Assembly (NCBI GenBank): GCA_031554725.1
Contig: JAVBUZ010000115.1
Span: forward strand, 1-6,870
From: JAVBUZ01 sp031554725
Lineage (GTDB): Bacteria > Bacillota > Clostridia > Lachnospirales > Lachnospiraceae
DNA: 6,870 bases
Direction: 5' to 3'
Positions 1-5,207 of this stretch are shown piece by piece. Position 1 is the first letter of the stretch. Each line of letters opens with the position of its first letter. The notes under the pieces are model-generated. The model ran no database searches. It was not told the DNA's origin and was given only the letters and a program-made list of their open reading frames with translations. Both the position numbers and the translations under genes were made by a program.

Positions 1-624
1 CATGCCATTGCTCACAATAGCAAACTCTTTTATACCCAAGTCAATTCCTATTCCAACATTACTTAATACTGGTTTTTCCGATTCTTGTTCCTCTACTAGT
101 ACGGATATATAATATCTTCCTGCTTTACAAGAAACGGTTCCACTTTTTATGATATGAGTAGTAGAATCTGTCGGTATGTAATTCTTTTCTTTTAATCTCA
201 CCCAGCCAAGAGTAGGAACTTTAATTCGATGTCTCTCGCATGGAATAATCGCTTTTGCATCTGTTTTTACAAAATACATTTTTACATCCGATTTCCCCTT
301 CTTTTTAAACTTAGGAAATCCTGATTGTCCTTTGAAAAATTGCTTAAATGCTTTCTCTGCGTTCATAATACTTTGTTTTACGGACTTACTGCTCACTTCT
401 TTAATCCAGAGATATTCCGGATTTTCTTTGATATAACTATTGTTTAGCCATTTTGAAAAATCCATACCAGATACAAACTGTTTCTCTTTCTCATATACTT
501 CTTTGTTATGAGCAAGATAGAAATTATATACAAATCTACAAACTCCAAAGGTTCTATTAATTGTTTGTATCTGTTCCTCTGTTGGTTTTATTTCCGTCTT
601 GTAACTCCTCAGCAATTTCATCAT
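1..624 (-). CDS. tnpB: TnpB, RNA-guided nuclease of IS607/IS605 elements, N-terminal 208 residues (3' end off window)
   Basis: The minus-strand reading frame is open from base 624 to base 1 with no stop. TnpB proteins are about 370-430 residues, so roughly half is present. The start (MMKLLRSYKTEIKPTEEQ) and the FVYNFYLAHN segment near residues 31-40 are typical of the TnpB N-terminal wedge/REC region. A basic stretch FPKFKKKGK (about 103-111) is the usual phosphate-contacting segment. GIDLGIKEFA at about 192-201 is RuvC motif I, with the first catalytic aspartate at D195; ISDra2 TnpB has D191 there. The RuvC II/III motifs and zinc ribbon lie beyond the edge. Family knowledge: TnpB uses an RNA copied from the element end to cut DNA and favours element retention. 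Start choice is uncertain: AAAAGGGG directly abuts ATG 624, is 3 nt from ATG 621, and is about 9 nt from TTG 615, which would give the common start MLRSYKTEIKPT. The gene overlaps the tnpA remnant by 68 bp. Confidence 0.9.
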   Translation of the reverse strand, partial: MMKLLRSYKTEIKPTEEQIQTINRTFGVCRFVYNFYLAHNKEVYEKEKQFVSGMDFSKWLNNSYIKENPEYLWIKEVSSKSVKQSIMNAEKAFKQFFKGQSGFPKFKKKGKSDVKMYFVKTDAKAIIPCERHRIKVPTLGWVRLKEKNYIPTDSTTHIIKSGTVSCKAGRYYISVLVEEQESEKPVLSNVGIGIDLGIKEFAIVSNGM

Positions 625-1032
625 CCCCTTTTATCTGCGTTTGATATTTCCTTAGACCATTTACTCTACTACTAAATACTTGCAGAATTGATACAATGTC
701 TTGAACCATTTCTTCCTTTGGTGAAAATGTTTCATTACTATCATACCTTTTGCATTACAAAACTGCTTCAAAAATTCAACTTGATTCTGTAAATCATCTT
801 TTTGATTTCTTGTGGATACCCTCGCATATATAACCGTATCTCTTATATCTTTCTCTGCTTGTATTCCTTTAAATTGTAAATATTGGTCATACGTATAATA
901 TCGTCTATCAGTTGGAGTACGATTTTCTTTTAGTATTCCCTCTCTATCCCAACGTTGCAATGTTTTTACAGATATACCTACCAGTTCCGCAAAATCTTTT
1001 GGTTTGTAATTTGTGATCTTTGATGCGTTCAT
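557..1032 (-). pseudogene. tnpA: TnpA, IS607-type serine recombinase, disrupted by internal deletion and frameshift
   Basis: From ATG 1032, behind AGGAGG at 1042-1047, a frame of 123 residues ends at TAA 661-663. Residues 12-55 form a MerR-like winged helix-turn-helix (KDFAELVGISVKTLQRWDREG, then RRYYTYDQY). Residues 66-96 start the serine recombinase domain: VIYARVS carries the catalytic serine S73, followed by TRNQKDDLQNQVEFLKQF. After NAKGMIVM (about residue 100) the frame reads unrelated sequence. The family's C-terminal signature appears instead in another minus frame, open from 754 to its stop at 557-559: NETFSPKEEMVQDIVSIL, then FSSRVNGLRKYQTQIK, ending in GDDEIAEEL. Intact IS607 TnpA has about 60 more residues between these parts, including the GSG/ASG.N.R and KDRL.RFG segments with active-site arginines. 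These are absent, so the recombinase should be inactive even if the frameshift were bypassed. The missing length is estimated from memory of family members. Confidence 0.88.
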
Positions 1033-1070
1033 TATAGTCCCTCCTAATATGCTTCTCACACTATAAACAC

Positions 1071-1079
1071 ATTATATCA
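1071..1079 (-). promoter_or_regulatory. extended -10 promoter element upstream of tnpA
   Basis: Read on the minus strand, TGATATAAT (TG-N-TATAAT, an extended -10) lies about 38 nt before the tnpA start. No good -35 is present at 17 nt, which an extended -10 can tolerate. The transcript would begin near 1064 and carry the AGGAGG at 1042-1047. Confidence 0.45.
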
Positions 1080-1135
1080 AATTCAAGCATATATACCTAT
1101 ATTTTTAATTACTCAACATTCCTCCTTCTTTTTTG

Positions 1136-1164
1136 ATTATACCCTTTTATCGGAACAATATCAA
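1136..1164 (-). promoter_or_regulatory. near-consensus sigma-A-type promoter reading toward tnpA
   Basis: On the minus strand, TTGATA (1159-1164) and TATAAT (1136-1141) are separated by exactly 17 nt. This is the best promoter match in the window. It lies 25 bp beyond the stop of the uvrC-like gene and reads into tnpA/tnpB. An AGGAGG with a five-codon ORF (MLSN-stop) follows and probably has no meaning. Whether the promoter belongs to the IS or to the host flank cannot be told. Confidence 0.5.
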
Positions 1165-1202
1165 ATGTATCGGAATGATAGTAGGAAATTTAACGGAACA
1201 AT
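1151..1202. repeat. three spaced copies of CGGAAYRAT
   Basis: CGGAACAAT occurs at 1151-1159 and 1194-1202, and CGGAATGAT at 1171-1179, each preceded by TA(T/A). The spacings are 20 and 23 bp, about two helical turns. The first copy lies inside the spacer of the minus-strand promoter and the third overlaps the last codons of the uvrC-like gene. The arrangement resembles protein-binding repeats; no protein is identified. Confidence 0.5.
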
Positions 1203-2260
1203 GTAAGAATAGATGCTAAATATGCATCTGTTATAGAGTCGTTATCTTTTTCTATAAAAACAAATTTGCAATTATTCTTACTTCTCTTTAGATAGCTATA
1301 GAGTATGTATAAATCATCGATCTCATATCTACTAATATCTTCTGAGGAGTCCTTTGTTTGGTAGTAGTCATCTAATGCCAGCTTGATTTTTGAAAGTAAT
1401 GTCTCAATAGTTTCTGTTGAACAGCAGTAGTTATATTGAAAAAGAATCTGCGTTTTTTTCAGTAATAGTATTCGGTAATGTTCAGAGTCAAGTTGTTCTG
1501 TAATCAACAGCGGATTAGAAGTTGAGAAAGAGGCGATGTTGGTTTGTTGCTTAAAAATCGAAAGTGCATTGATTTGATTACGGATATTAGTGGCTTTTTC
1601 GTAATCAAATTCTGTGGCTGCAATGTGCATCTCCTTCTCTAATGAATCAAATAATACTGTGGATTCGCCATTTAATAAACAAATAATTTCATCTATTTTC
1701 TGTTGGTGTTCAATAGCAGAAATCCTTCCAATGCAAATCCCTTTACAACGACCTAAGGAATAGTTAATGCAAGCAGTTAATTTTCGTTTGTGTTTGGTAC
1801 AAGGCATTTTATAAATATCACGTAACACGAAAAGGGCACGTTCCAGCGAACTTCGTTTATTATATGGGCCAAAGTAGAGAGCTGAATCCTTATCATTTTT
1901 TTCACTTGTCATAAAGATATCAGGATAATCCTCTTTTATTGTGATTTTTAAGTAAAGATATGCTTCGGGGTTTTTTAGCAGACGGTTACACCAAGGTTTA
2001 TGTTCTCTAATTAATTGCGATTCAAGTAGTAATGCTTCAAGTTCCGTACCAGTTAATATATAATCAAAATCCTTTATGCTGTGAAAGAGTTTCATCGCTT
2101 TTTTGTCGTTAGGATCAGGTGTTTGAAAGTAGGTTGCAACTCGGCTTTTTAGATTTTTGGATTTACCAACATAGATAATGTTACCCTCGGAACCTTTCAT
2201 TATGTAGACTCCCGGAGTTGCAGGAAGGGTTTTAACTTTTTCTTTTAAATCGATTGACAT
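1190..2260 (-). CDS. short UvrC-like GIY-YIG nuclease (356 aa)
   Basis: The protein resembles the N-terminal half of UvrC, the DNA-incising subunit of UvrABC nucleotide excision repair. Residues 12-95 are the GIY-YIG domain: PGVYIM (GVY 17-19), IIYVGKSKNLKSR (YVG 30-32, R40) and LEALLLESQLI, with the likely catalytic glutamate at E80. Cysteines C154, C164, C172 and C176 match the spacing of the UvrC cysteines reported to hold a [4Fe-4S] cluster. EKEMHIAATEFDYEKATNIRNQI (split around 209-230) is a UVR motif, the UvrB-contacting helix pair. Full UvrC is about 600 residues; the RNase H-like 5'-nicking domain and the helix-hairpin-helix DNA-binding domains are absent. Clostridia carry stand-alone proteins of about this length, so this looks like a family form, not a truncation; E. 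coli Cho is an analogue with GIY-YIG activity only. The start at 2260 follows AGGAGG (2269-2274) at 8 nt. The gene is monocistronic and divergent from the transketolase operon. A role in 3' incision of lesions is inferred. Confidence 0.85.
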   Translation of the reverse strand: MSIDLKEKVKTLPATPGVYIMKGSEGNIIYVGKSKNLKSRVATYFQTPDPNDKKAMKLFHSIKDFDYILTGTELEALLLESQLIREHKPWCNRLLKNPEAYLYLKITIKEDYPDIFMTSEKNDKDSALYFGPYNKRSSLERALFVLRDIYKMPCTKHKRKLTACINYSLGRCKGICIGRISAIEHQQKIDEIICLLNGESTVLFDSLEKEMHIAATEFDYEKATNIRNQINALSIFKQQTNIASFSTSNPLLITEQLDSEHYRILLLKKTQILFQYNYCCSTETIETLLSKIKLALDDYYQTKDSSEDISRYEIDDLYILYSYLKRSKNNCKFVFIEKDNDSITDAYLASILTLFR

Positions 2261-2324
2261 ACGTTACACCTCCTAATTATAGAGCTTTTATCTTTTGGAT
2301 TATGATGGGTAAGAGCGAAAGTTT

Positions 2325-2345
2325 TTCTATGCTCAGCACATAGAA
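2325..2345. repeat. inverted repeat in the uvrC-like leader
   Basis: TTCTATG (2325-2331) and CATAGAA (2339-2345) form a 7-bp perfect stem with a 7-nt loop. It lies 65-85 bp before the uvrC-like start, within the leader expected if the TATAAT at 2372-2377 (minus strand) is the -10. It could be a leader hairpin or an operator. Confidence 0.35.
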
Positions 2346-2371
2346 TATATATCTATAGTCTAAAGTACAGT

Positions 2372-2377
2372 ATTATA
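2372..2377 (-). promoter_or_regulatory. candidate -10 box for the uvrC-like gene
   Basis: TATAAT on the minus strand, 112 nt upstream of the uvrC-like start. The region 17 nt further up is only T-rich (TTTTCC), so the -35 is weak. It is the best exact -10 on this strand in the spacer. Confidence 0.35.
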
Positions 2378-2392
2378 GAAAGCAATATTAAA

Positions 2393-2494
2393 ATGGAAAA
2401 AAACTATTACTTGATAATGATATACAATGATGATTTGAATGCAAAAAAGTATAAAATTTCAATAGTTTTTGGAATGGAATCCAAAAACTATTGA
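2393..2494 (+). CDS. possible 33-residue small ORF, unrecognised
   Basis: ATG at 2393 opens a frame of 33 codons ending in TGA (2492-2494). It begins MEKNYYLIMIYNDDLN and ends KISIVFGMESKNY. I do not recognise it. The upstream AGAAAG is a poor ribosome binding site and no plus-strand promoter is evident. The last third is encoded by the perfect inverted repeat at 2457-2496, so its codons may be by-products of a hairpin. The composition (Tyr, Asn, Lys, Ile) is what AT-rich noncoding DNA yields. In favour: a plus-strand terminator-like hairpin follows 30 bp later. Confidence 0.15.
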   Translation: MEKNYYLIMIYNDDLNAKKYKISIVFGMESKNY

Positions 2495-2496
2495 AA
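2457..2496. repeat. perfect 17-bp inverted repeat with 6-nt loop
   Basis: TTTCAATAGTTTTTGGA (2457-2473) is followed by the loop ATGGAA and the exact complement TCCAAAAACTATTGAAA (2480-2496). The right half also partly matches 2393-2409, where ATGGAA is again followed by AAAAACTATT, giving a direct repeat 81 bp upstream. Neither strand has a clean U-tract right after the stem, so it is not a textbook terminator; on the minus strand ATTTTATACTTTTTT follows. It could be an RNA hairpin, a remnant of a small mobile repeat or a binding site. Confidence 0.6.
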
Positions 2497-2523
2497 AACA
2501 AAAAGAATATATATTAAGAAGAT

Positions 2524-2572
2524 AAGGAAAGAAAATTTATCATATAGGTAAAGATTCCTTCCTTGTTTTTTT
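2524..2572 (+). terminator. terminator-like hairpin, plus strand, no clear upstream gene
   Basis: AAGGAAAGAA (2524-2533) pairs with TTCCTTCCTT (2555-2564) with one A/C mismatch across a 21-nt loop. A G and then seven T (2566-2572) follow. This fits intrinsic termination on the plus strand, though the loop is long. The only plus-strand material upstream inside the divergent spacer is the weak small ORF at 2393, so it either ends a small transcript or acts as a leader attenuator for a promoter further up. Confidence 0.45.
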
Positions 2573-2585
2573 GTCGGCACTTTCG

Positions 2586-2623
2586 TGTTACAGTAACAAT
2601 TCTACATACTTGTAGTACAATTC
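2586..2623. promoter_or_regulatory. cluster of dyads upstream of the transketolase promoter
   Basis: TGTTAC-A-GTAACA (2586-2598) is a perfect 6-bp dyad with a one-base centre. CTACA-TACT-TGTAG (2602-2615) is a second, and TTGTA-G-TACAA (2610-2620) overlaps it. Two ACAATTC direct repeats start 21 bp apart at 2596 and 2617. The cluster ends 32 bp before the -35 box, where an activator site would be expected. No regulator is identified. Confidence 0.4.
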
Positions 2624-2654
2624 GGTCAAGTTGAGAAAGAAAAGAGGATTTTAT

Positions 2655-2683
2655 TTGATTGATTACATATGTTGTGTTAAAAT
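2655..2683 (+). promoter_or_regulatory. promoter of the transketolase operon
   Basis: TTGATT (2655-2660), a 17-nt spacer and TAAAAT (2678-2683) match sigma-A boxes at 4/6 and 5/6. The predicted start near 2690 gives a leader of about 137 nt. That leader holds TATTCG-TTA-CGAATA (2700-2714), a 15-bp dyad just after the start site, and a weaker GTCAG/CTGAC pair (2775-2799). No known riboswitch is recognised in it. Confidence 0.5.
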
Positions 2684-2826
2684 GAAAAAGGTTAGTGCGT
2701 ATTCGTTACGAATAACACGAGATAATAGAGTTAGACGATGTTTTAACTTTCATTATATAACAAACAGTCAATAAGTCAGAGGTGTAATGCATCACTGACA
2801 TAAGCATAACAAGAGGAGGTTGTAAA

Positions 2827-3663
2827 ATGAACAAGCTTGAGCTTCAAAAGACTGCAAACGAAATCAGAAAAGGAATCGTTACAGCAGTTCATAGTGCAAA
2901 ATCAGGCCATCCAGGCGGATCATTATCAGCAGCAGATATTTTCACATATCTATATTTCGAGGAGATGAATATAGATCCAAAAGACCCTCAAAAGAGTGAC
3001 AGAGATCGTTTCGTATTATCAAAAGGTCACGTAGCTCCAGGTCTTTACTCAACATTAGCAAACAGAGGATTCTTCCCAGTTGAAGATCTTACTACATTAC
3101 GCCACGTTGGTTCTTACTTACAAGGCCATCCAGACAAAAAACACATCCCAGGTGTTGATATGTCAAGTGGTTCATTAGGACAAGGTATCTCAGCAGCAGT
3201 TGGTATTGCATTATCAGCAAAATTATCAAATGATGATTACCGTGTATACACACTTTTAGGTGATGGTGAAATTCAAGAAGGACAAGTATGGGAAGCAGCA
3301 ATGTTCGCTGGTGCTCGTAACTTAGATAACTTAGTAGTAATCGTAGATAATAATGGATTACAAATCGATGGAAAAATCGAAGATGTATGTTCACCATATC
3401 CAATCGATAAAAAATTCGAAGCATTTAACTTTAATGTAATTAATGTAAATGCACATGACTTCGATGAATTAGCAGATGCATTCAAGAAAGCAAAAGAATG
3501 TAAAGGACAACCTACTGCAATTATTGCAAAGAGTGTTAAAGGTAAAGATGTATCATTCATGGAAAACAATGCAGCATGGCATGGTAGTGCTCCAAATGAT
3601 GAACAATACGCACAAGCAATGGCTGATTTAGAGAAAGTAGGTGAAGCATTATGTCAGAAGTAA
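2827..3663 (+). CDS. tkt: transketolase, N-terminal (thiamine diphosphate-binding) subunit
   Basis: This is half of a split transketolase, which moves two-carbon ketol units between sugar phosphates in the non-oxidative pentose phosphate pathway (cytosol). At 278 residues it matches the N-terminal third of ordinary 650-residue enzymes. SGHPGGSLS (26-34) and GHVAPGLYS (67-75) line the cofactor site. GDGEIQEGQ (145-153) followed by DNNGLQIDG (174-182) is the thiamine diphosphate/Mg2+ motif (GDG...NN). WHG near residue 251 is the conserved segment close to the subunit end. The start is fixed by AGGAGG at 2814-2819, 7 nt before ATG. The gene overlaps the C-terminal subunit gene by 13 bp; the two chains must assemble because the active site lies between them. 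Uniform GCA, TTA and CCA codon use suggests high expression (inference). Confidence 0.97.
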   Translation: MNKLELQKTANEIRKGIVTAVHSAKSGHPGGSLSAADIFTYLYFEEMNIDPKDPQKSDRDRFVLSKGHVAPGLYSTLANRGFFPVEDLTTLRHVGSYLQGHPDKKHIPGVDMSSGSLGQGISAAVGIALSAKLSNDDYRVYTLLGDGEIQEGQVWEAAMFAGARNLDNLVVIVDNNGLQIDGKIEDVCSPYPIDKKFEAFNFNVINVNAHDFDELADAFKKAKECKGQPTAIIAKSVKGKDVSFMENNAAWHGSAPNDEQYAQAMADLEKVGEALCQK

Positions 3664-4595
3664 TTAAAGTTGCAACAAGAGACAGTTATGGTAATGCTTT
3701 AGCTGAATTAGGAAAAGAATACGATAACTTATATGTATTAGATGCTGACTTAGCAGCAGCAACAAAAACAGGAGTATTTAAAAAGGTTTTCCCTGAGAGA
3801 CATATTGATTGTGGTATCGCTGAATGTAACATGGTTGGTATCGCAGCAGGTATGGCTACAACTGGAAAAATTCCTTTTGTAAGTTCATTTGCTATGTTCG
3901 CAGCAGGACGTGCTTTCGAACAAGTAAGAAACTCTGTAGCATATCCACACTTAAATGTTAAAATCGGTGCTACACATGCAGGTATCTCTGTAGGTGAAGA
4001 TGGTGCTACTCATCAATGTAATGAAGATATTGCATTAATGAGAACAATCCCAGGAATGGTTGTAATCAATCCTGCAGATGATATAGAAGCAAAAGCAGCA
4101 GTTAGAGCAGCAGTAGAATATGATGGACCTGTATACTTACGTTTTGGTCGTCTTGCTGTACCTGTAATCAATGATACTCCAGATTACAAGTTTGAAATCG
4201 GAAAAGGTGTTCTTTTACAAGAAGGAAAAGATGTTACATTAGTAGCAACTGGTCTTTGTGTATCAGAAACATTAGAAGCAGCTAAGATGTTAGAAGCAGA
4301 CGGAATTTCAGCAGAAGTAATCAACATCCATACAATCAAACCTTTAGATGAAGACATGATTCTTACAAGTGCTAAGAAAACAAACAAAGTTGTTACAATA
4401 GAAGAGCATTCTGTAATCGGTGGTCTTGGTAGTGCAGTTTGTGATACATTATCAGCAAACTACCCAGCTAAAGTTATGAAGATTGGTGTAAATGATGTAT
4501 TTGGTGAAAGTGGTCCAGCCGTAGCATTAATTAAGAAATACGGTTTAGATGCAGAAAGCATTTACAATAAAGTAAAAGGCTTTGTACAAGCTTAA
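3651..4595 (+). CDS. tkt: transketolase, C-terminal (pyrimidine-binding) subunit
   Basis: This 314-residue chain completes the split transketolase. Residues 3-170 are the Pyr domain: AECNMVGIAAG (57-67) contains the catalytic glutamate E58, which activates the thiamine N1', and GATHAGISVGEDGATHQ (106-122) is the transketolase signature. Residues from about 182 to 305 are the transketolase C-terminal domain (VTLVATG, INIHTIKPLD, EEHSVIGGLGSAV, GVNDVFGESG). DXS and pyruvate dehydrogenase E1-beta share this fold, but the signature and the partner gene favour transketolase. ATG 3651 lies inside the previous gene's TTA-TGT codons, preceded by AGGTGA at 3639-3644 (6 nt spacing). The 13-bp overlap suggests translational coupling and equal amounts of the two subunits. 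Nothing follows in the operon before the terminator at 4757. Confidence 0.97.
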   Translation: MSEVIKVATRDSYGNALAELGKEYDNLYVLDADLAAATKTGVFKKVFPERHIDCGIAECNMVGIAAGMATTGKIPFVSSFAMFAAGRAFEQVRNSVAYPHLNVKIGATHAGISVGEDGATHQCNEDIALMRTIPGMVVINPADDIEAKAAVRAAVEYDGPVYLRFGRLAVPVINDTPDYKFEIGKGVLLQEGKDVTLVATGLCVSETLEAAKMLEADGISAEVINIHTIKPLDEDMILTSAKKTNKVVTIEEHSVIGGLGSAVCDTLSANYPAKVMKIGVNDVFGESGPAVALIKKYGLDAESIYNKVKGFVQA

Positions 4596-4597
4596 TG

Positions 4598-4743
4598 TGA
4601 TACAAGGGTCAAATTGAGACCCGCAAAACATGAGAAAGTAGCTCGAATAGAGCGGATTTCTCATGTTTTAGGATTGTGGGAGCATGAAATGCGTAGCAAT
4701 CTGTAGTATCGGTTGGGGGCAAAATTTTTTGGACCCAACATCA
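4598..4743. repeat. palindrome-rich module with TIR-like ends, after the transketolase genes
   Basis: About 146 bp beginning 2 bp after the stop codon. The ends are imperfect inverted repeats: TGATACAAGGGTCAAA (4598-4613) against TTTGGACCCAACATCA (4728-4743), sharing TGAT, GGGTC and AAA. Inside are GGGTC/GACCC (4606-4622), a perfect 13-bp stem AAAACATGAGAAA (4625-4637)/TTTCTCATGTTTT (4657-4669) capped by GCTC/GAGC (4641-4653), and TTGGG/CCCAA (4713-4738). GGGTC at 4606-4610 can pair with GACCC at either 4618-4622 or 4732-4736. It could be a MITE-like insertion or a structured 3'-UTR RNA. No protein is encoded. Confidence 0.5.
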
Positions 4744-4756
4744 TACTGTATGTAAG

Positions 4757-4810
4757 AAAAAGGATAATAAACATTTGACTATAATGTCAGATTGTTTGTT
4801 ATCCTTTTTT
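4757..4810 (+). terminator. intrinsic terminator of the transketolase operon (bidirectional form)
   Basis: AAAAAGGATAATAAACA (4757-4773) pairs with TGTTTGTTATCCTTTTT (4793-4809) over 17 positions with a single U-G wobble. An inner TGAC/GTCA pair lies in the loop, and a run of six T ends at 4810. The flanking A and T runs would also serve the minus strand. It separates the transketolase operon from the chitinase gene. Confidence 0.85.
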
Positions 4811-5207
4811 AGTATCTAATAAAACTATATATATACAAATTAAACAAACAAAATAGGAAAAACGACCTATAAATAAGCAAAAATGCTGAATAAGAGCAAA
4901 AATAATCAAAAGACGACAATAATAATCATTCTAAAAAAATAAAGGGAAATGGTAATATATAGATAAATTGGAAAAACGTTTTAATGTAAAATTATGCATT
5001 ACATATAAAGAGCGAAAGAAAGAATGTAAAACAGATGGTAAAAAGTCACAACAGGAACCAACTCCTTTACATAAGGAATAAATATAGAGCAAATTAAAAT
5101 ATAAGAGGTTAGGAGGGAAAAGTAAGTTAAAAGGAAGTACAAAAAACGGGGTTGGGGGAAAAGGAACTGAAACTGAAACAAAACACAAACAAGGAGGAGA
5201 TTTTAGC
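4811..5207 (+). promoter_or_regulatory. chitinase upstream region and purine-rich leader, no gene
   Basis: 397 bp without a credible coding sequence; minus-strand frames here are low-complexity shadows. No strong sigma-A promoter is seen. CATATAAAG (5002-5010) is a weak -10 candidate without a matching -35. AAAACGTTTT (4973-4982) is a perfect palindrome inside a poor cre-like context, which would suggest CcpA control only weakly. ATGTAA (4984-4989) and TTACAT (4999-5004) form a dyad. TCCTT-TACAT-AAGGA (5063-5077) is a small hairpin. The last 100 bases are 81% purine and include GGGGTTGGGGG (5148-5158). The chitinase ribosome binding site AAGGAGGAG lies at 5191-5199. Confidence 0.4.

Larger units (their letters stand above)
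1..1165 (-). mobile_element. IS607-family insertion sequence, partial (tnpB + decayed tnpA)
   Basis: A MerR-HTH serine recombinase gene directly upstream of, and overlapping, a tnpB gene in the same direction is the standard IS607 arrangement. The element leaves the window at its tnpB side, so that end and any omega (reRNA) guide region are not visible. IS607 elements lack terminal inverted repeats and make no clear target duplication, so the end behind tnpA cannot be fixed from sequence. It must lie between the tnpA promoter near 1080 and the end of the uvrC-like gene at 1190; the boundary given is a guess. Because tnpA is broken, the copy probably cannot move by itself. Confidence 0.8.

Noticed and set aside
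661..1032. Reading the 123-residue frame as a complete MerR-family regulator
   Set aside because: The catalytic YARVS strand after the HTH and the C-terminal recombinase signature in the adjacent frame, overlapping tnpB, show that it is a broken IS607 tnpA.
1190..2260. UvrC gene truncated by the IS insertion
   Set aside because: Its 356-residue length and ending (YSYLKRSKNNCKFVFIE) resemble stand-alone clostridial UvrC-like proteins as I remember them, so truncation is not needed, although the last few codons could still be IS-derived.
3092..3569. Minus-strand open frames inside the first transketolase gene
   Set aside because: They lie opposite a gene with full motif support, lack ribosome binding sites and encode low-complexity Leu/His-rich sequence.
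4184..4387. Minus-strand 67-codon frame inside the second transketolase gene
   Set aside because: Antisense shadow of the transketolase C-terminal domain; no start signals.
4971..4984. Possible cre (CcpA) site around AAAACGTTTT
   Set aside because: The central CG palindrome is right but the outer TG and CA positions do not match the consensus; kept only as a remark.
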